Shown here in pieces: positions 1-8,587 of a DNA stretch of 64,000 nucleotides. The notes under the pieces were generated by a model. That model ran no database searches, had not been told where the DNA came from, and saw nothing but the letters and a program-made list of their open reading frames with translations. The translations under genes were made by a program, and so were the position numbers. Each line of letters starts with the position of its first letter. Positions within the stretch are counted from its first letter, which is position 1. Origin of the DNA: Cylindrospermum sp. NIES-4074 (GTDB taxonomy: Bacteria > Cyanobacteriota > Cyanobacteriia > Cyanobacteriales > Nostocaceae); assembly GCA_003994795.1 (NCBI GenBank), contig AP018269.1, forward strand, positions 4,489,677-4,553,676, read 5' to 3'.

Positions 1-1215
1 AGCTACACGGGTATCATCTGATTCTGTGCCAAAGTAGAAATGATTCAAGAAGCGATCGCGAATATCTTCTGGTTTCTCAATTCCCGCTAACGCAAATTCA
101 TCCAATTCACCTGGATCTTCTGGTGCTAACAGTTTGTGATGGAAACCTAAACCATCACCAATTTGATCCAACCGACCATGTACTAATTCGCCACCGTAAC
201 GGGCATAATATTCTGTTAATGCTTCCCGGTCTATAATTGAGGGATCATTATTGCTTAACAAATGTGCTTTATTGCGGGTTTCCCAATGCCAAAAAATATC
301 GGTGTAAAGACTCGCACCCCAAGCAGAACCACCTTCTAAAAAGGCAAAACGTAAAGTGGGGAAACGGCGAGTAACTCCACCAAAGAATAAAGATTTACAA
401 AACGCTTCCGCAGCAAATGCAAAGTGATTAATATGATTAAACTGAGCGTTACTAATAGAACGCTGAGTCGTCCAACCTTGACCGGAAGCGTGGGTGGTGG
501 GGACAACTTTCAGTTCTACGCATTTAGCCCAGAATGGATCATAATCATATTGACTATCTAAGCCAAAGGTATCAATCCAAACTACCTCATTAGCTACTTC
601 TTCGCCATATTTCTCAAAGGCTGGAATCGGACGACGAACGTAACCAGGAATTTGAATTGTTTTTAGTCCTAGCACCTTTACTGCATATTCTAATTCCTCA
701 ATCGCCTCTTCTGGCGTATGCATAGGAATAGCAGCAATTGGCGTTAAGCGATCGCTATAAGGGCGGAAAATATCAGCATGGTAGGTGTTAACTGCCCGAC
801 ACACTGCACGCCGCATTTCTTCATTACCAATGTTAGGCGCAAGGGTTGCCAAATTGGGGTAAACTACAGCGAAATCTGTTCCCGCTTCTGGCAAACGCTC
901 ATGCAGTAACTTGGGTAAACTAATAGTGGCTAAATTTAAAGTATCCTTAGTAGGACGACCCCACCAGTTAGGGCGATTGGTGCGATAAGCTTTACGTTCT
1001 TCCCAAGTTTGTTGATGCCAGCGAAAACGAGAAGATCCTGGTAGATTTTTTTGGAAACGTTCAACAATTGCCGTTCCCCCAATTTGCTCTAAATAATCTA
1101 AAACTGCTGGTTCAAATTCCTGGGTATGCACATCAGTATCAATGATGGAATAACCCAATTTTTCCCGAATCTGCGCGGATTTAGATTTTTGCGGTCTGTC
1201 TAATGCAATAGTCAT
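1..1215 (-). CDS. Amidohydrolase family protein, upstream tandem copy (3' end cut by window edge)
   Basis: Opening at the ATG at 1213-1215, this frame stays open to the window edge, so the C-terminal part is missing. The protein starts MTIALDRPQKSKSAQIREK and has the metal-site style motif DTDVHTQEF near its N terminus, as in amidohydrolase_2 (ACMSD-like TIM-barrel) hydrolases and decarboxylases. It is a clear paralogue of the next gene: both align along their length with a constant DNA offset of about 1572 bp, and whole stretches are nearly identical, for example around 1-40 and 1573-1612. The two genes are separated by only about 90 bp of heptamer repeats and share orientation, which suggests a tandem duplication. 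The substrate is unknown; the neighbouring sulfonate-type transporter genes hint at an imported organic compound. Family call firm, reaction not. Confidence 0.85.
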   Translation of the reverse strand, partial: MTIALDRPQKSKSAQIREKLGYSIIDTDVHTQEFEPAVLDYLEQIGGTAIVERFQKNLPGSSRFRWHQQTWEERKAYRTNRPNWWGRPTKDTLNLATISLPKLLHERLPEAGTDFAVVYPNLATLAPNIGNEEMRRAVCRAVNTYHADIFRPYSDRLTPIAAIPMHTPEEAIEELEYAVKVLGLKTIQIPGYVRRPIPAFEKYGEEVANEVVWIDTFGLDSQYDYDPFWAKCVELKVVPTTHASGQGWTTQRSISNAQFNHINHFAFAAEAFCKSLFFGGVTRRFPTLRFAFLEGGSAWGASLYTDIFWHWETRNKAHLLSNNDPSIIDREALTEYYARYGGELVHGRLDQIGDGLGFHHKLLAPEDPGELDEFALAGIEKPEDIRDRFLNHFYFGTESDDTRVA

Positions 1216-1273
1216 GATAGTTTCACCTAATTATTTAAACATTGGTCATTAGTCACTGGTAAAAGTCTCCCCA

Positions 1274-1310
1274 TTAACAATTACCCATTACCCATTACCC
1301 ATTACCCATT
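1274..1310. repeat. Short tandem heptamer repeat (CCCATTA)n
   Basis: About four head-to-tail copies of the 7-mer CCCATTA lie between the two tandem amidohydrolase genes and run into the stop codon region of the downstream copy. Heptameric tandem repeats of this sort are common between genes in Nostoc/Anabaena genomes. No function is apparent. Confidence 0.8.
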
Positions 1311-2787
1311 AGCGATTAGCCAAAAATTCATCAGCGGCTTTTTCTACAGCTGTACCTTTGAAGAAGTCACGATTGAGGCTGGTGTATAACTCCAATGGAT
1401 GGATTGAGAGGAAATATTGCAAATCTTCTTCTGTAATAATTTCCCGTTCTACAAAAGAGTAGGCATTGGTGGCAATAGCTGTGATATCAGGGACATCCCA
1501 GTGACCAGAATCAGAACCAAGGAAGGCTTTCACGCGATCGCCAAAAGGATTAGCTTGGCGATTAAATGCTGAAGCTACACGGGTATCATCTGATTCTGTG
1601 CCAAAGTAAAAATGTTTCAGGAAGCGATCGCGCACATCTTCTGGTGAATTCACTCCAGCTAAAGCAAATTCATCCAAATCCCCTGGATCTAGGGGAGAGA
1701 ACAATTTGCTGTGGAAGCCTAAACCATCACCTAGTTTATCTAAGCGGTTGTGTACTAATTCGCCACCGTAGCGGGTGTAGAGTTCTAGCAATTCTTCCCG
1801 ATTAATATTGGCGGGATTATTATTCTCTAACAAATGATCTTTGTTGCGGGTTTCCCAATGCCAAATTAAGTCAGCATAAAGGTTAGCACCCCAAGCAGAA
1901 CCACCTTCTAAAAAGGCAAAGCGCAAGGTGGGGAAACGGTGGGTAACACCACCAAAAAAGAGAGATTTGCAAAGTGCTTCACCAGCAGAAGCAAAGTGTC
2001 CAATGTGGTTATATTGGTAATTGGAAATTGAGCGGCGTGTTGTCCAACCCATACCTGAAGAGTGGGTGGTGGGTGTAACCTTCAGTTCTACACACTTAGC
2101 CCAGAAAGGATCATAATCATATATGCTATCTAAGCCATAGGTATCAATCCAAATCGCCTCATTTGCGACTTCTTCGCCATATTTTTCAAAAGCGGGGATG
2201 GGACGGCGGATATGTCCAGGGATTTGAATTGCTTTTAAACCCAACACCTTTACCGCATATTCCAATTCGGCGATCGCTTCTTCGGGGGTGTTCATGGGGA
2301 TAGCAGCGATGGGTGTGAGGCGATCGCTATAAGGACGGAAAATATCCGCATGGTAAGTGTTCACGGCCCGACATACAGCCAGCCGCATTTCTTGTTTACC
2401 GATGTGCGGCGCCATAGTTGCCAAGTTGGGGTAAACCACAGCAAAGTCTGTCCCTGCTTCTTGCAGCCGTTCGTGCAGCAATTTTGGTAAGCTGACGGTA
2501 GCTAAATTTAAGGCGTCGTTGGTGGGACGAGTCCAGAAGGGCGGACGGGCGGTGCGGTAAGCTTTTCGTTCTTCCCAAGTTTGCTTAAACCAACGAGAAC
2601 GAGATGCACCAGGTAGATGATTTTGGAATTGTTCGGCGATCGCAGTTCCAGCAACTTGTTCTAAATAATCTAAGAATGCTGGGGGAAATTCCTGGGTATG
2701 CACATCGGTGTCAATGATGGGATAGCCCAATTTTTCCCGAATCTGTGCTGATTTGGTTTTTTGTGGACGGTCTAATGCAATAGTCAT
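1309..2787 (-). CDS. Amidohydrolase family protein, second tandem copy
   Basis: A complete 492-residue protein of the amidohydrolase_2 type (ACMSD-like metal-dependent hydrolase or decarboxylase). The N-terminal DTDVHTQEF motif supplies an Asp/His pair expected in the metal site, a His-rich stretch (TTHSSGMGW) lies mid-protein, and a C-terminal FLGSDSGHWD segment carries the Asp/His expected late in the barrel. At about 490 residues it is longer than typical ACMSD proteins (about 330), so it belongs to a long subfamily. It is a paralogue of the gene cut by the window edge. The ATG at 2787 is preceded only by a weak GAG ribosome site. It lies downstream of a binding lipoprotein, ferredoxin and flavoprotein on the same strand, so it may process the imported substrate (inference). 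Confidence 0.85.
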   Translation of the reverse strand: MTIALDRPQKTKSAQIREKLGYPIIDTDVHTQEFPPAFLDYLEQVAGTAIAEQFQNHLPGASRSRWFKQTWEERKAYRTARPPFWTRPTNDALNLATVSLPKLLHERLQEAGTDFAVVYPNLATMAPHIGKQEMRLAVCRAVNTYHADIFRPYSDRLTPIAAIPMNTPEEAIAELEYAVKVLGLKAIQIPGHIRRPIPAFEKYGEEVANEAIWIDTYGLDSIYDYDPFWAKCVELKVTPTTHSSGMGWTTRRSISNYQYNHIGHFASAGEALCKSLFFGGVTHRFPTLRFAFLEGGSAWGANLYADLIWHWETRNKDHLLENNNPANINREELLELYTRYGGELVHNRLDKLGDGLGFHSKLFSPLDPGDLDEFALAGVNSPEDVRDRFLKHFYFGTESDDTRVASAFNRQANPFGDRVKAFLGSDSGHWDVPDITAIATNAYSFVEREIITEEDLQYFLSIHPLELYTSLNRDFFKGTAVEKAADEFLANR

Positions 2788-2880
2788 AGTAATCTCGCTG
2801 CAAATACAATGCTGATTGCTAAGTTCTGAGCAATCAAACTTTTACTCAGGACTTAGTATTCAGAACTGGTTCAAAATTTG

Positions 2881-2908
2881 GTAATGGGTAATTGGTAATT
2901 GGTAATTA
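2881..2908. repeat. Short tandem heptamer repeat (TAATTGG)n
   Basis: Roughly three and a half copies of a TAATTGG/TAATGGG heptamer, located in the gap between the amidohydrolase start and the binding-protein stop. A related short run appears near 58673-58690. It is a typical cyanobacterial intergenic simple repeat. Confidence 0.7.
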
Positions 2909-2954
2909 TCTCCTTTGCCGCAATTCCCAATCCCTAATTTTTTGTTAATCGGTG

Positions 2955-3986
2955 TTATTTTTTGACAATCCAATCTGTTAGTTTAAAGTTGGACTTTGCT
3001 AAATTTTGGGAAGCTAAAAATGTCTTTGTCCCTTCTAGTAGTTTCAATCCCTCAGATGGAAAGGGTTCTTCTGATAACTGTGTCAGTGGATAGGAAACTT
3101 TGATAATATCGACTGGGTAGCCAATAGTTTGAGCATGGAATTTGTAGTATTCCCCAGAGTTAGCTTTTAAATCTTTAACTGCTTCGGTAATAATTTGATT
3201 AAATTTCTGGGGGAAGTCAGGCTGTTTAGTCAGTAAGTTTTCTGTGGCGACAATTACTGAAGTCCCTGAAAGACCATCATGATCCGCAGATGAATCAATC
3301 ACTGGGAATCCTTGGGATTTAAGAAAAGGCCCTTGATCACTTGAAGCTGCATAAGCTGCAATATCGCCACGTTCTAATGCGGACTTGGCATCGCTAGGCA
3401 GTAGGTGGACAACTTTTGTCTCTTTGGCAATCCCTTTTTCATTCAATAAACCCAACAAGTATCGATGCATATAGGAACCTTTGGCGGTAGCTAATGTCTT
3501 ACCTTTGAGGTCAGCAATTGAACGGGGGCCGTTCTTTTTGGTTACTAGCCAAGCATTTACGTCAAATTGAGTAATCCGAATTAGTCGGGTTTGAAAACCT
3601 CTAGCTTTCAGAACTATGGCTGGTGTATCACCCAGTAAACCAACATCAATCTGACCTGCAACTATAGCCTCATTTAAATCTGGCCCGTTAGCAAACCGAT
3701 TCATAGTAATGTCTTTGAATCCCGCTTTTTGCAGTCTGTTCTCCAAAATCCCCTTTTGTTTTGCCCAACCAAATGGCCCTATGGGTGTCTGGGAAGTACC
3801 GACAAAGCCTATACGGAGGGTAGAGTTTTTGGCGATCGCATTACTAGCATTATTGAACTGGGTAAATTCGCTTTTACTCTGGCTACACGCTGTAGTTAGC
3901 AGCAGAACACAAGCAACTAAGGTTGACAATCTCGAAGTAAATCGATTTTGACTGACAAAGCCAGTCCCCACTGCAAACGACAGCAT
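2955..3986 (-). CDS. ABC transporter substrate-binding lipoprotein, SsuA/NMT1-like
   Basis: A 343-residue periplasmic binding protein. The N terminus has a basic region, a hydrophobic run (LVACVLLLT) and a lipobox ending LTTAC (Cys near residue 34), so it should be a lipid-anchored extracytoplasmic protein. The mature part has the pattern of SsuA/TauA/THI5-like proteins: an RIGFVGTSQTPIGPF opening strand, a QIDVGLLGDTPA segment that is the usual GEVDVGxxGxxPP signature, and ADLKGKTLATAKGSY. The likely ligand is a sulfonate or similar small organic anion, inferred from the family. It is separated from the permease and ATPase genes at 7685-9358, which lie on the other strand, and there are two further binding proteins of this class at 28972 and 31311. 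Confidence 0.85.
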   Translation of the reverse strand: MLSFAVGTGFVSQNRFTSRLSTLVACVLLLTTACSQSKSEFTQFNNASNAIAKNSTLRIGFVGTSQTPIGPFGWAKQKGILENRLQKAGFKDITMNRFANGPDLNEAIVAGQIDVGLLGDTPAIVLKARGFQTRLIRITQFDVNAWLVTKKNGPRSIADLKGKTLATAKGSYMHRYLLGLLNEKGIAKETKVVHLLPSDAKSALERGDIAAYAASSDQGPFLKSQGFPVIDSSADHDGLSGTSVIVATENLLTKQPDFPQKFNQIITEAVKDLKANSGEYYKFHAQTIGYPVDIIKVSYPLTQLSEEPFPSEGLKLLEGTKTFLASQNLAKSNFKLTDWIVKK

Positions 3987-4005
3987 GACTATTTTCCCCG
4001 CTGTT

Positions 4006-4335
4006 TTACTTCATCCGTTTCAAAATTTGGAATGTTTCATCATTCTTCGCTGTGGATTTCCGCTTATTCCCCCAACCAATATTTTCGCGGTAACTGCCGA
4101 GTAGTCCTGTTTCTGCTAATTCTGCCTCATTGACTGAGGTCAGCACATCGGTTTCTGGTGCTACAAATAAAGCGTCAACTGGGCAATACAATTCGCACAT
4201 AAAACAAGTTTGGCAATCACTCTGTCGGGCAATTGTTGGCGGTGCATCAGGTACACTATCAAATACATTCGTCGGGCAAACGCTGACGCAGATATTACAC
4301 TTAATACATCGAGAGGCGCTGACCAACTCAATCAC
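4006..4335 (-). CDS. Ferredoxin-like protein with two [4Fe-4S] motifs
   Basis: A 109-residue iron-sulfur protein with two cysteine clusters. The first is CIKCNICVSVCP near residue 10 and the second CQTCFMCELYCP near residue 40, each followed by the proline usual in bacterial 2x[4Fe-4S] ferredoxins. The C-terminal 45 residues are a polar tail without motif. The start is GTG at 4335, backed by an AGGAG Shine-Dalgarno sequence about 10 bases upstream. It lies just downstream of the flavoprotein gene on the same strand, an arrangement like that of AprB with AprA in adenylylsulfate reductase or of FrdB with FrdA. The inference is that it transfers electrons to or from that flavoprotein. It could equally be a stand-alone ferredoxin. 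Confidence 0.88.
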   Translation of the reverse strand: MIELVSASRCIKCNICVSVCPTNVFDSVPDAPPTIARQSDCQTCFMCELYCPVDALFVAPETDVLTSVNEAELAETGLLGSYRENIGWGNKRKSTAKNDETFQILKRMK

Positions 4336-4497
4336 AAGGATACTCCTACTTTTTGGTAATGGGGATCAGGATTAGAGGATTAGAGGATTAACAGGATTAA
4401 TTTGAGAATGATTAATATTAATCCTCATCATCCTTTCATCCCTCAATCCTGAGAGCAACTTACGTTAAATTATCTGTGTTTATCTGTGGTTTAATTT

Positions 4498-6111
4498 TCA
4501 GGAAATTGATGCCAGAGTCTTAATATTTAAAGGTTGAGGTTTTACCCAAACTTGGTCTAAACCACCACTAATTAAGTGATGTTGCTGATTAACATCCTGT
4601 TCTGGATAGTCTTGATGTTTGTGCATACCGCGAGTTTCTGTTCTTTCCAAGGCGCTGTTATACATCCAGCGGGCTGTGGCTACCATCGCCGCTGCTTCTC
4701 TTCCCCGCACAAGTTGCTTTGTTTCTACTTGGCGATCGCGAATTTCTTGCCAGAGGTGGTCTAGTTTAGCTAAAGAATTCGTTAAACCTTGATTTGTGCG
4801 GAATAAGTTGCGATCGTATGGGAAAACTTCCGCTTGCACTGCTTGAATAATCTCCTCAGTTGCTAAAGACTGGGGATGTTCTTTTTGAGTCGTTAATCCT
4901 GCTTCCCCAACACCTTTAACACGACGTTGATTTGCTTGCTTGCCGATATTTTGAGCATATTCAGCAGCAGCAGCCCCTGACCAATAACCAGAGGAAATTG
5001 CCCAAGCAGCATTATGACTACCACCACCTGTAAAGCCACCACAAATTAGTTCTCTTGTGGCTGCATCCCCAGCGGCGTAAAGTCCCGGTACAGAAGAGGC
5101 GCAGGTTTCATCAACAATTCTAATTCCCCCAGTCCCTCGGACTGTTCCCTCTAAACGCAAGGTGACAGGAAAGCGTTGGGTAAAGGGGTCAATGCCTGCA
5201 CGGTCAAAGGGTAAAAAGAAGTTGGGCTGGGCTAGACGCATAGATGCCCGCATTTCTGGCGCGGCTTGGTCTATAATCGCGTAAACTGGTTGTGAGAGCA
5301 AGGTCTTGGCAATAACTGAACGCCCTTTTTGGGAACCTGCGCCAGGAATTGGGGTACCATCTTCGTAGGTAAAGGTCGCCCACTTGTAAAATAGAGTTTT
5401 GGTGACTGAAGAAAAGGCGGGAGAGATGCCATAAGCGTTGGAAAATTCCATACCCGACATCTCGGCACCTGCTTCCGCCGCCATTAAGTAACCATCTCCA
5501 GTTAGGACGTTACATCCTAAAGCTTTACTCAAGAAGGCACAACCGCCAGTGGCTATGATTGTGGAATGCGATCGCACTTTCCATGTTTCCTCTGTCTGTC
5601 GGTTAACCCCCGTTGCACCGCTAACAATACCTTCTTCATCTACCAGTAGTTGTAATGCGGGGCTGTGGTCTAATATTTTCACTCCTACCCGTTTGATTTG
5701 CTTCCGCATTAGCCGCATATACTCTGGGCCTTGTAGCGATCGCCGATAGGGTTTCCCTTCATCATCGGTAGGAAAGGGATATCCCCACTCTGCTAATAAG
5801 TTGACGTTGGCAAAAGTCTGATCCAGTACACGATTCATCCAACTGCGGTGGGCTAAAAATCCCCCCAATGACTCCCGAGAGGCGATCGCACTTTCCCTCG
5901 CTTCCTCATCAGGTGGTACATACCAAACACCATTCCCAGATGCAGCCGCACAACCCGTAGTCCCACAGTACCCTTTATCCACCAGTACGACGCTAGCACC
6001 ACTCCAGGCCGCACTCCATGCCGCCCAAGTACCCGCTGGGCCGCCACCAATCACTAGCACATCCGCTTCTAGATTGAGTTCAAATTCAGTTGTTGTCAAC
6101 GTTTTCAGCAT
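4498..6111 (-). CDS. FAD-dependent oxidoreductase, fumarate reductase/AprA-like flavoprotein
   Basis: A flavoprotein of about 537 residues. The N-terminal dinucleotide-binding motif VLVIGGGPAGTWAA is followed by an acidic/basic strand end (VVLVDKG) and TTGCAAASGNG, the FAD-contact region of the fumarate reductase/succinate dehydrogenase/AprA family. A late GLYAAGDAATRE motif contacts FAD, and GGFTGGGSHN follows. The frame opens at a TTG at 6147; ATGs at 6126 and 6111 are better starts, and 6111 has a GGGGG stretch just upstream. The ferredoxin gene follows on the same strand, and a nitroreductase-like flavoenzyme is divergent. I infer a two-subunit oxidoreductase acting on the compound imported by the nearby ABC system. 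A true AprA is unlikely because no sulfate-reduction partner is present. Confidence 0.85.
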   Translation of the reverse strand: MLKTLTTTEFELNLEADVLVIGGGPAGTWAAWSAAWSGASVVLVDKGYCGTTGCAAASGNGVWYVPPDEEARESAIASRESLGGFLAHRSWMNRVLDQTFANVNLLAEWGYPFPTDDEGKPYRRSLQGPEYMRLMRKQIKRVGVKILDHSPALQLLVDEEGIVSGATGVNRQTEETWKVRSHSTIIATGGCAFLSKALGCNVLTGDGYLMAAEAGAEMSGMEFSNAYGISPAFSSVTKTLFYKWATFTYEDGTPIPGAGSQKGRSVIAKTLLSQPVYAIIDQAAPEMRASMRLAQPNFFLPFDRAGIDPFTQRFPVTLRLEGTVRGTGGIRIVDETCASSVPGLYAAGDAATRELICGGFTGGGSHNAAWAISSGYWSGAAAAEYAQNIGKQANQRRVKGVGEAGLTTQKEHPQSLATEEIIQAVQAEVFPYDRNLFRTNQGLTNSLAKLDHLWQEIRDRQVETKQLVRGREAAAMVATARWMYNSALERTETRGMHKHQDYPEQDVNQQHHLISGGLDQVWVKPQPLNIKTLASIS

Positions 6112-6265
6112 CAACTCTGCCCCCATCGATAAAGTCTTAAGCGTCAAGTCTTCACACCATCAATGCTGCATACCAGAAAAAACATTTGCCCTTGTGCTTG
6201 GCAGCAAATTACCGATGATCTTGTGAAGGAGGTTACTGGAGAATAAGGATTTACGAGCTTATCTT

Positions 6266-6490
6266 CTGCAACTCGATTGACTTACCGTAGTTAATTACAT
6301 AACGCAGTTTTTCATAGTTTTTGGGAAAAAGCAAGTGCGATCAGGTAAAAAATGCCAAGTAACATTGTGTAAAATTATATAAATATCCCTCGATAGGGTC
6401 TTGCATTTTCCTTAATTATGTGCAAATATCCAAAGTGGTAAGCAAAATACTTAAACCCGATAGATTTACCGGAGTTTGTTTTGACGTAAT
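6266..6490 (+). promoter_or_regulatory. Conserved intergenic element, copy 1, between divergent redox genes
   Basis: The gap of about 500 bp between the flavoprotein and the nitroreductase-like gene contains a block that recurs, diverged, at 33704-33930. It starts with a CGATTGACTTACCGTAGTT motif (6274-6292) and ends with a related CGATAGATTTACCGGAGTT (6458-6476). An inverted repeat lies inside: GGAAAAAGCAAG at 6324-6335 and CTTGCATTTTCC at 6400-6411. A string TGTGCAAATATCCA at 6419-6432 is identical in the other copy. It could be a regulatory region with paired operator sites, or a decayed mobile element. The rest of the gap shows nothing I can name. Confidence 0.5.
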
Positions 6491-6617
6491 TAGCATACAT
6501 AAACTTAATTTTCCATGAAATTGAGACTCAAAAAGATTAACTTGAAAGCAGTGATGCTGACACCAGAACGACGCCCAGTCCTCATAGTAGAAATTTAGTC
6601 ATTAATTGGTAATAATT

Positions 6618-7439
6618 ATGACCGCCTCAAGTGATTTTTTCCGTCTTCGTTATGGTGCTAATACTACCAATGTAAATATTGCCGAAAATGACAGCCTCCG
6701 GACTCTGTTTTCTCACCGTTCAATTCGTGCTTACCTTTCTCAACCACTACCAGAAGGCACATTAGAAACCTTAGTGACAGCGGCCCAATCAGCTTCTACT
6801 TCCTCTAATCTCCAGACATGGAGTGTAGTTGCAGTAGAAGATGTCAACCGCAAGGAAAAGTTATCACAACTAGCTGGTAATCAAGCGCATATTCGCCAAG
6901 CGCCTTTATTTTTGGTTTGGTTAGCAGATTTGGCACGGCTGACTCACATTGCTGAGAGTAACGGATTGCCTCACGAAGCTTTAGACTATTTAGAAATGTT
7001 TCTGATGGCGACGATAGATGCCACATTAGCTGCTCAAAATGCGGCAGTTGCAGCTGAGTCTCTGGGTTTAGGAACGGTGTATATTGGGGGAATTCGGAAC
7101 CATCCCGAAAAAGTAGCAGAAGTCCTAAATCTACCTCCCCATGTAGTAGGTGTATTTGGTCTCTGTGTAGGTTATGCCGATCCGGCAGTGAAGGCAGAAA
7201 TTAAGCCCCGTTTGCCTCAAACTGCTGTACTGCACCGAGAAACTTATCAGCTAGCAGCACAAGATGAGGCGATCGCAAATTATAACGAAGTGATGAAAGC
7301 CTTCTATACAGCCCAAAATATGAACGTTCCCGGTGATTGGACAGAACATTCCGCCAAGCGCATTGCTTTTGCTGAATCTCTATCAGGACGCGATCGCTTA
7401 GGTGAAGCCTTGAACAACCTTGGCTTTAAACTGCGTTAA
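6618..7439 (+). CDS. Nitroreductase-family NADPH-dependent oxidoreductase (NfsA/FRP-like)
   Basis: A flavoprotein of 273 residues. The N-terminal SHRSIRAYLSQPLPEGTLE followed by AAQSASTSSNLQ is the FMN-binding start of nitroreductases of the NfsA/FRP group. An AESLGLGTVYIGGIRNHPE segment and a LCVGYADP motif complete the usual pattern, and length and layout match that group of NADPH:FMN oxidoreductases. The ATG at 6618 is preferred over a TTG at 6606 because the four residues before it do not belong to the fold. It heads the plus-strand arm of the organosulfur cluster and diverges from the flavoprotein gene. It might supply reduced flavin to a monooxygenase, the role SsuE plays in sulfonate use, but no SsuD-type monooxygenase is in the window. 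Confidence 0.85.
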   Translation: MTASSDFFRLRYGANTTNVNIAENDSLRTLFSHRSIRAYLSQPLPEGTLETLVTAAQSASTSSNLQTWSVVAVEDVNRKEKLSQLAGNQAHIRQAPLFLVWLADLARLTHIAESNGLPHEALDYLEMFLMATIDATLAAQNAAVAAESLGLGTVYIGGIRNHPEKVAEVLNLPPHVVGVFGLCVGYADPAVKAEIKPRLPQTAVLHRETYQLAAQDEAIANYNEVMKAFYTAQNMNVPGDWTEHSAKRIAFAESLSGRDRLGEALNNLGFKLR

Positions 7440-7500
7440 TAGACAAATTTAATCATCACAATAGACTTGCATTTTAAGTAATATCAGGTAAAATTTTTAC

Positions 7501-7525
7501 TAACAAACTACGGCAACTCAATCGA
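7501..7525 (-). promoter_or_regulatory. Single copy of the TTGCCGTAGTTTG-type motif upstream of the permease gene
   Basis: Read on the minus strand this site gives TCGATTGAGTTGCCGTAGTT, a close match to the motif that bounds the element at 6266-6490. It lies about 160 bp before the permease start, in a gap with no coding potential. The repetition near several cluster genes suggests a shared operator; this is inference. Confidence 0.4.
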
Positions 7526-7684
7526 AATAGCGTATTTATTACCTTCATACTCTGCCAACTATGCAAACTCTTTAATTTCTTGTACAAAAATCAACCTGTT
7601 ACCTAGAACTTTGGTCTTGTGGGCCAAATTTTGACAAATTACAAATTCACCTAAACAAATACAAATAGCTTCTGCGAGTTCCTC

Positions 7685-8506
7685 ATGGCTATTACCCTAA
7701 AAAAAAGTAACACCCTTAACATATCCCTCAACTTTCTACAAAGCCAGAAAATTCAAAAATTCGTTCCTTGGATTGTGCCTATTTTGTTAGTCATATTCTG
7801 GGAGTTGTCAGTGAGAACTGGTCTCTTATCAACTAGAATTTTACCAGCACCGAGTGGAGTGATTACCACAGCCATTAAATTAGCTGCCACTGGAGAACTC
7901 TTCAAACATATAGGAATTAGTGCTGGACGTGCCCTTTCTGGTTTTCTAGTTGGTGGCAGTATTGGTTTCAGCTTGGGATTACTCAATGGCATTTTCCCCA
8001 TAGCGGAAAAGTTGTTGGATACTTCTGTACAAATGCTCCGCACAATTCCCAATTTGGCATTAATTCCCCTGGTAATTTTGTGGTTTGGTATTGGTGATCA
8101 AGCCAGATTATTTCTAGTTTCCTTGGGTGTCTTTTTTCCTCTATATCTCAATACATTTCATGGCATTCGCAGTGTTGACCCTGGACTGATTGAAATGGGG
8201 AAAATTTATGGATTGAAACCAGCACAGCTTTTATGGGAAATTATTTTTCCAGGAGCATTGTCTTCAATTCTGGTTGGTGTCCGTTATTCTTTGGGAATTA
8301 TGTGGCTGACACTGATTGTAGCAGAAACCATCGCGGCAGATTCTGGGCTAGGTTATATGGCAATGAATGCCCGTGAATTTATGCAAACCGACGTTGTTGT
8401 TTTGAGTATTTTCATCTATGCCTTATTAGGTAAATTAGCAGATGCTATTGCCAGAGGTTTGGAAACAAAATGTTTAGCTTGGCATCCAAACTATCAACGT
8501 GCGTAA
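7685..8506 (+). CDS. ABC transporter permease, SsuC/TauC-like
   Basis: A 273-residue inner-membrane permease of the binding-protein-dependent type. After a short basic N terminus comes a membrane span (WIVPILLVIFWELSV), then further hydrophobic spans typical of a six-helix BPD_transp_1 domain. The cytoplasmic EAA-type loop is visible as MGKIYGLKPAQLLWEIIFPGA, where the conserved Gly and Pro contact the ATPase. Next comes the ATP-binding partner at 8588, so the two form the core of one importer. SsuC and TauC act on sulfonates, and CmpB/NrtB-like permeases act on bicarbonate or nitrate; the SsuA-type binding proteins nearby favour sulfonates. No binding-protein gene lies in the same operon, so one of the three at 2955, 28972 or 31311 must serve it. 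Confidence 0.9.
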   Translation: MAITLKKSNTLNISLNFLQSQKIQKFVPWIVPILLVIFWELSVRTGLLSTRILPAPSGVITTAIKLAATGELFKHIGISAGRALSGFLVGGSIGFSLGLLNGIFPIAEKLLDTSVQMLRTIPNLALIPLVILWFGIGDQARLFLVSLGVFFPLYLNTFHGIRSVDPGLIEMGKIYGLKPAQLLWEIIFPGALSSILVGVRYSLGIMWLTLIVAETIAADSGLGYMAMNAREFMQTDVVVLSIFIYALLGKLADAIARGLETKCLAWHPNYQRA

Positions 8507-8587
8507 ATATTGAAGTCATTTCTTTTGCTTTCGACTTTAATTTATTTCTGTCCCTCAATTATAACTACTTGCAATTAGGAGATTTTT

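Noticed and set aside
4498..6147. Considered calling the flavoprotein/ferredoxin pair a true adenylylsulfate reductase (AprAB)
   Set aside because: Only general FAD and [4Fe-4S] motifs match; no dissimilatory sulfite reductase or other sulfate-reduction genes are present, and cyanobacteria use other routes.
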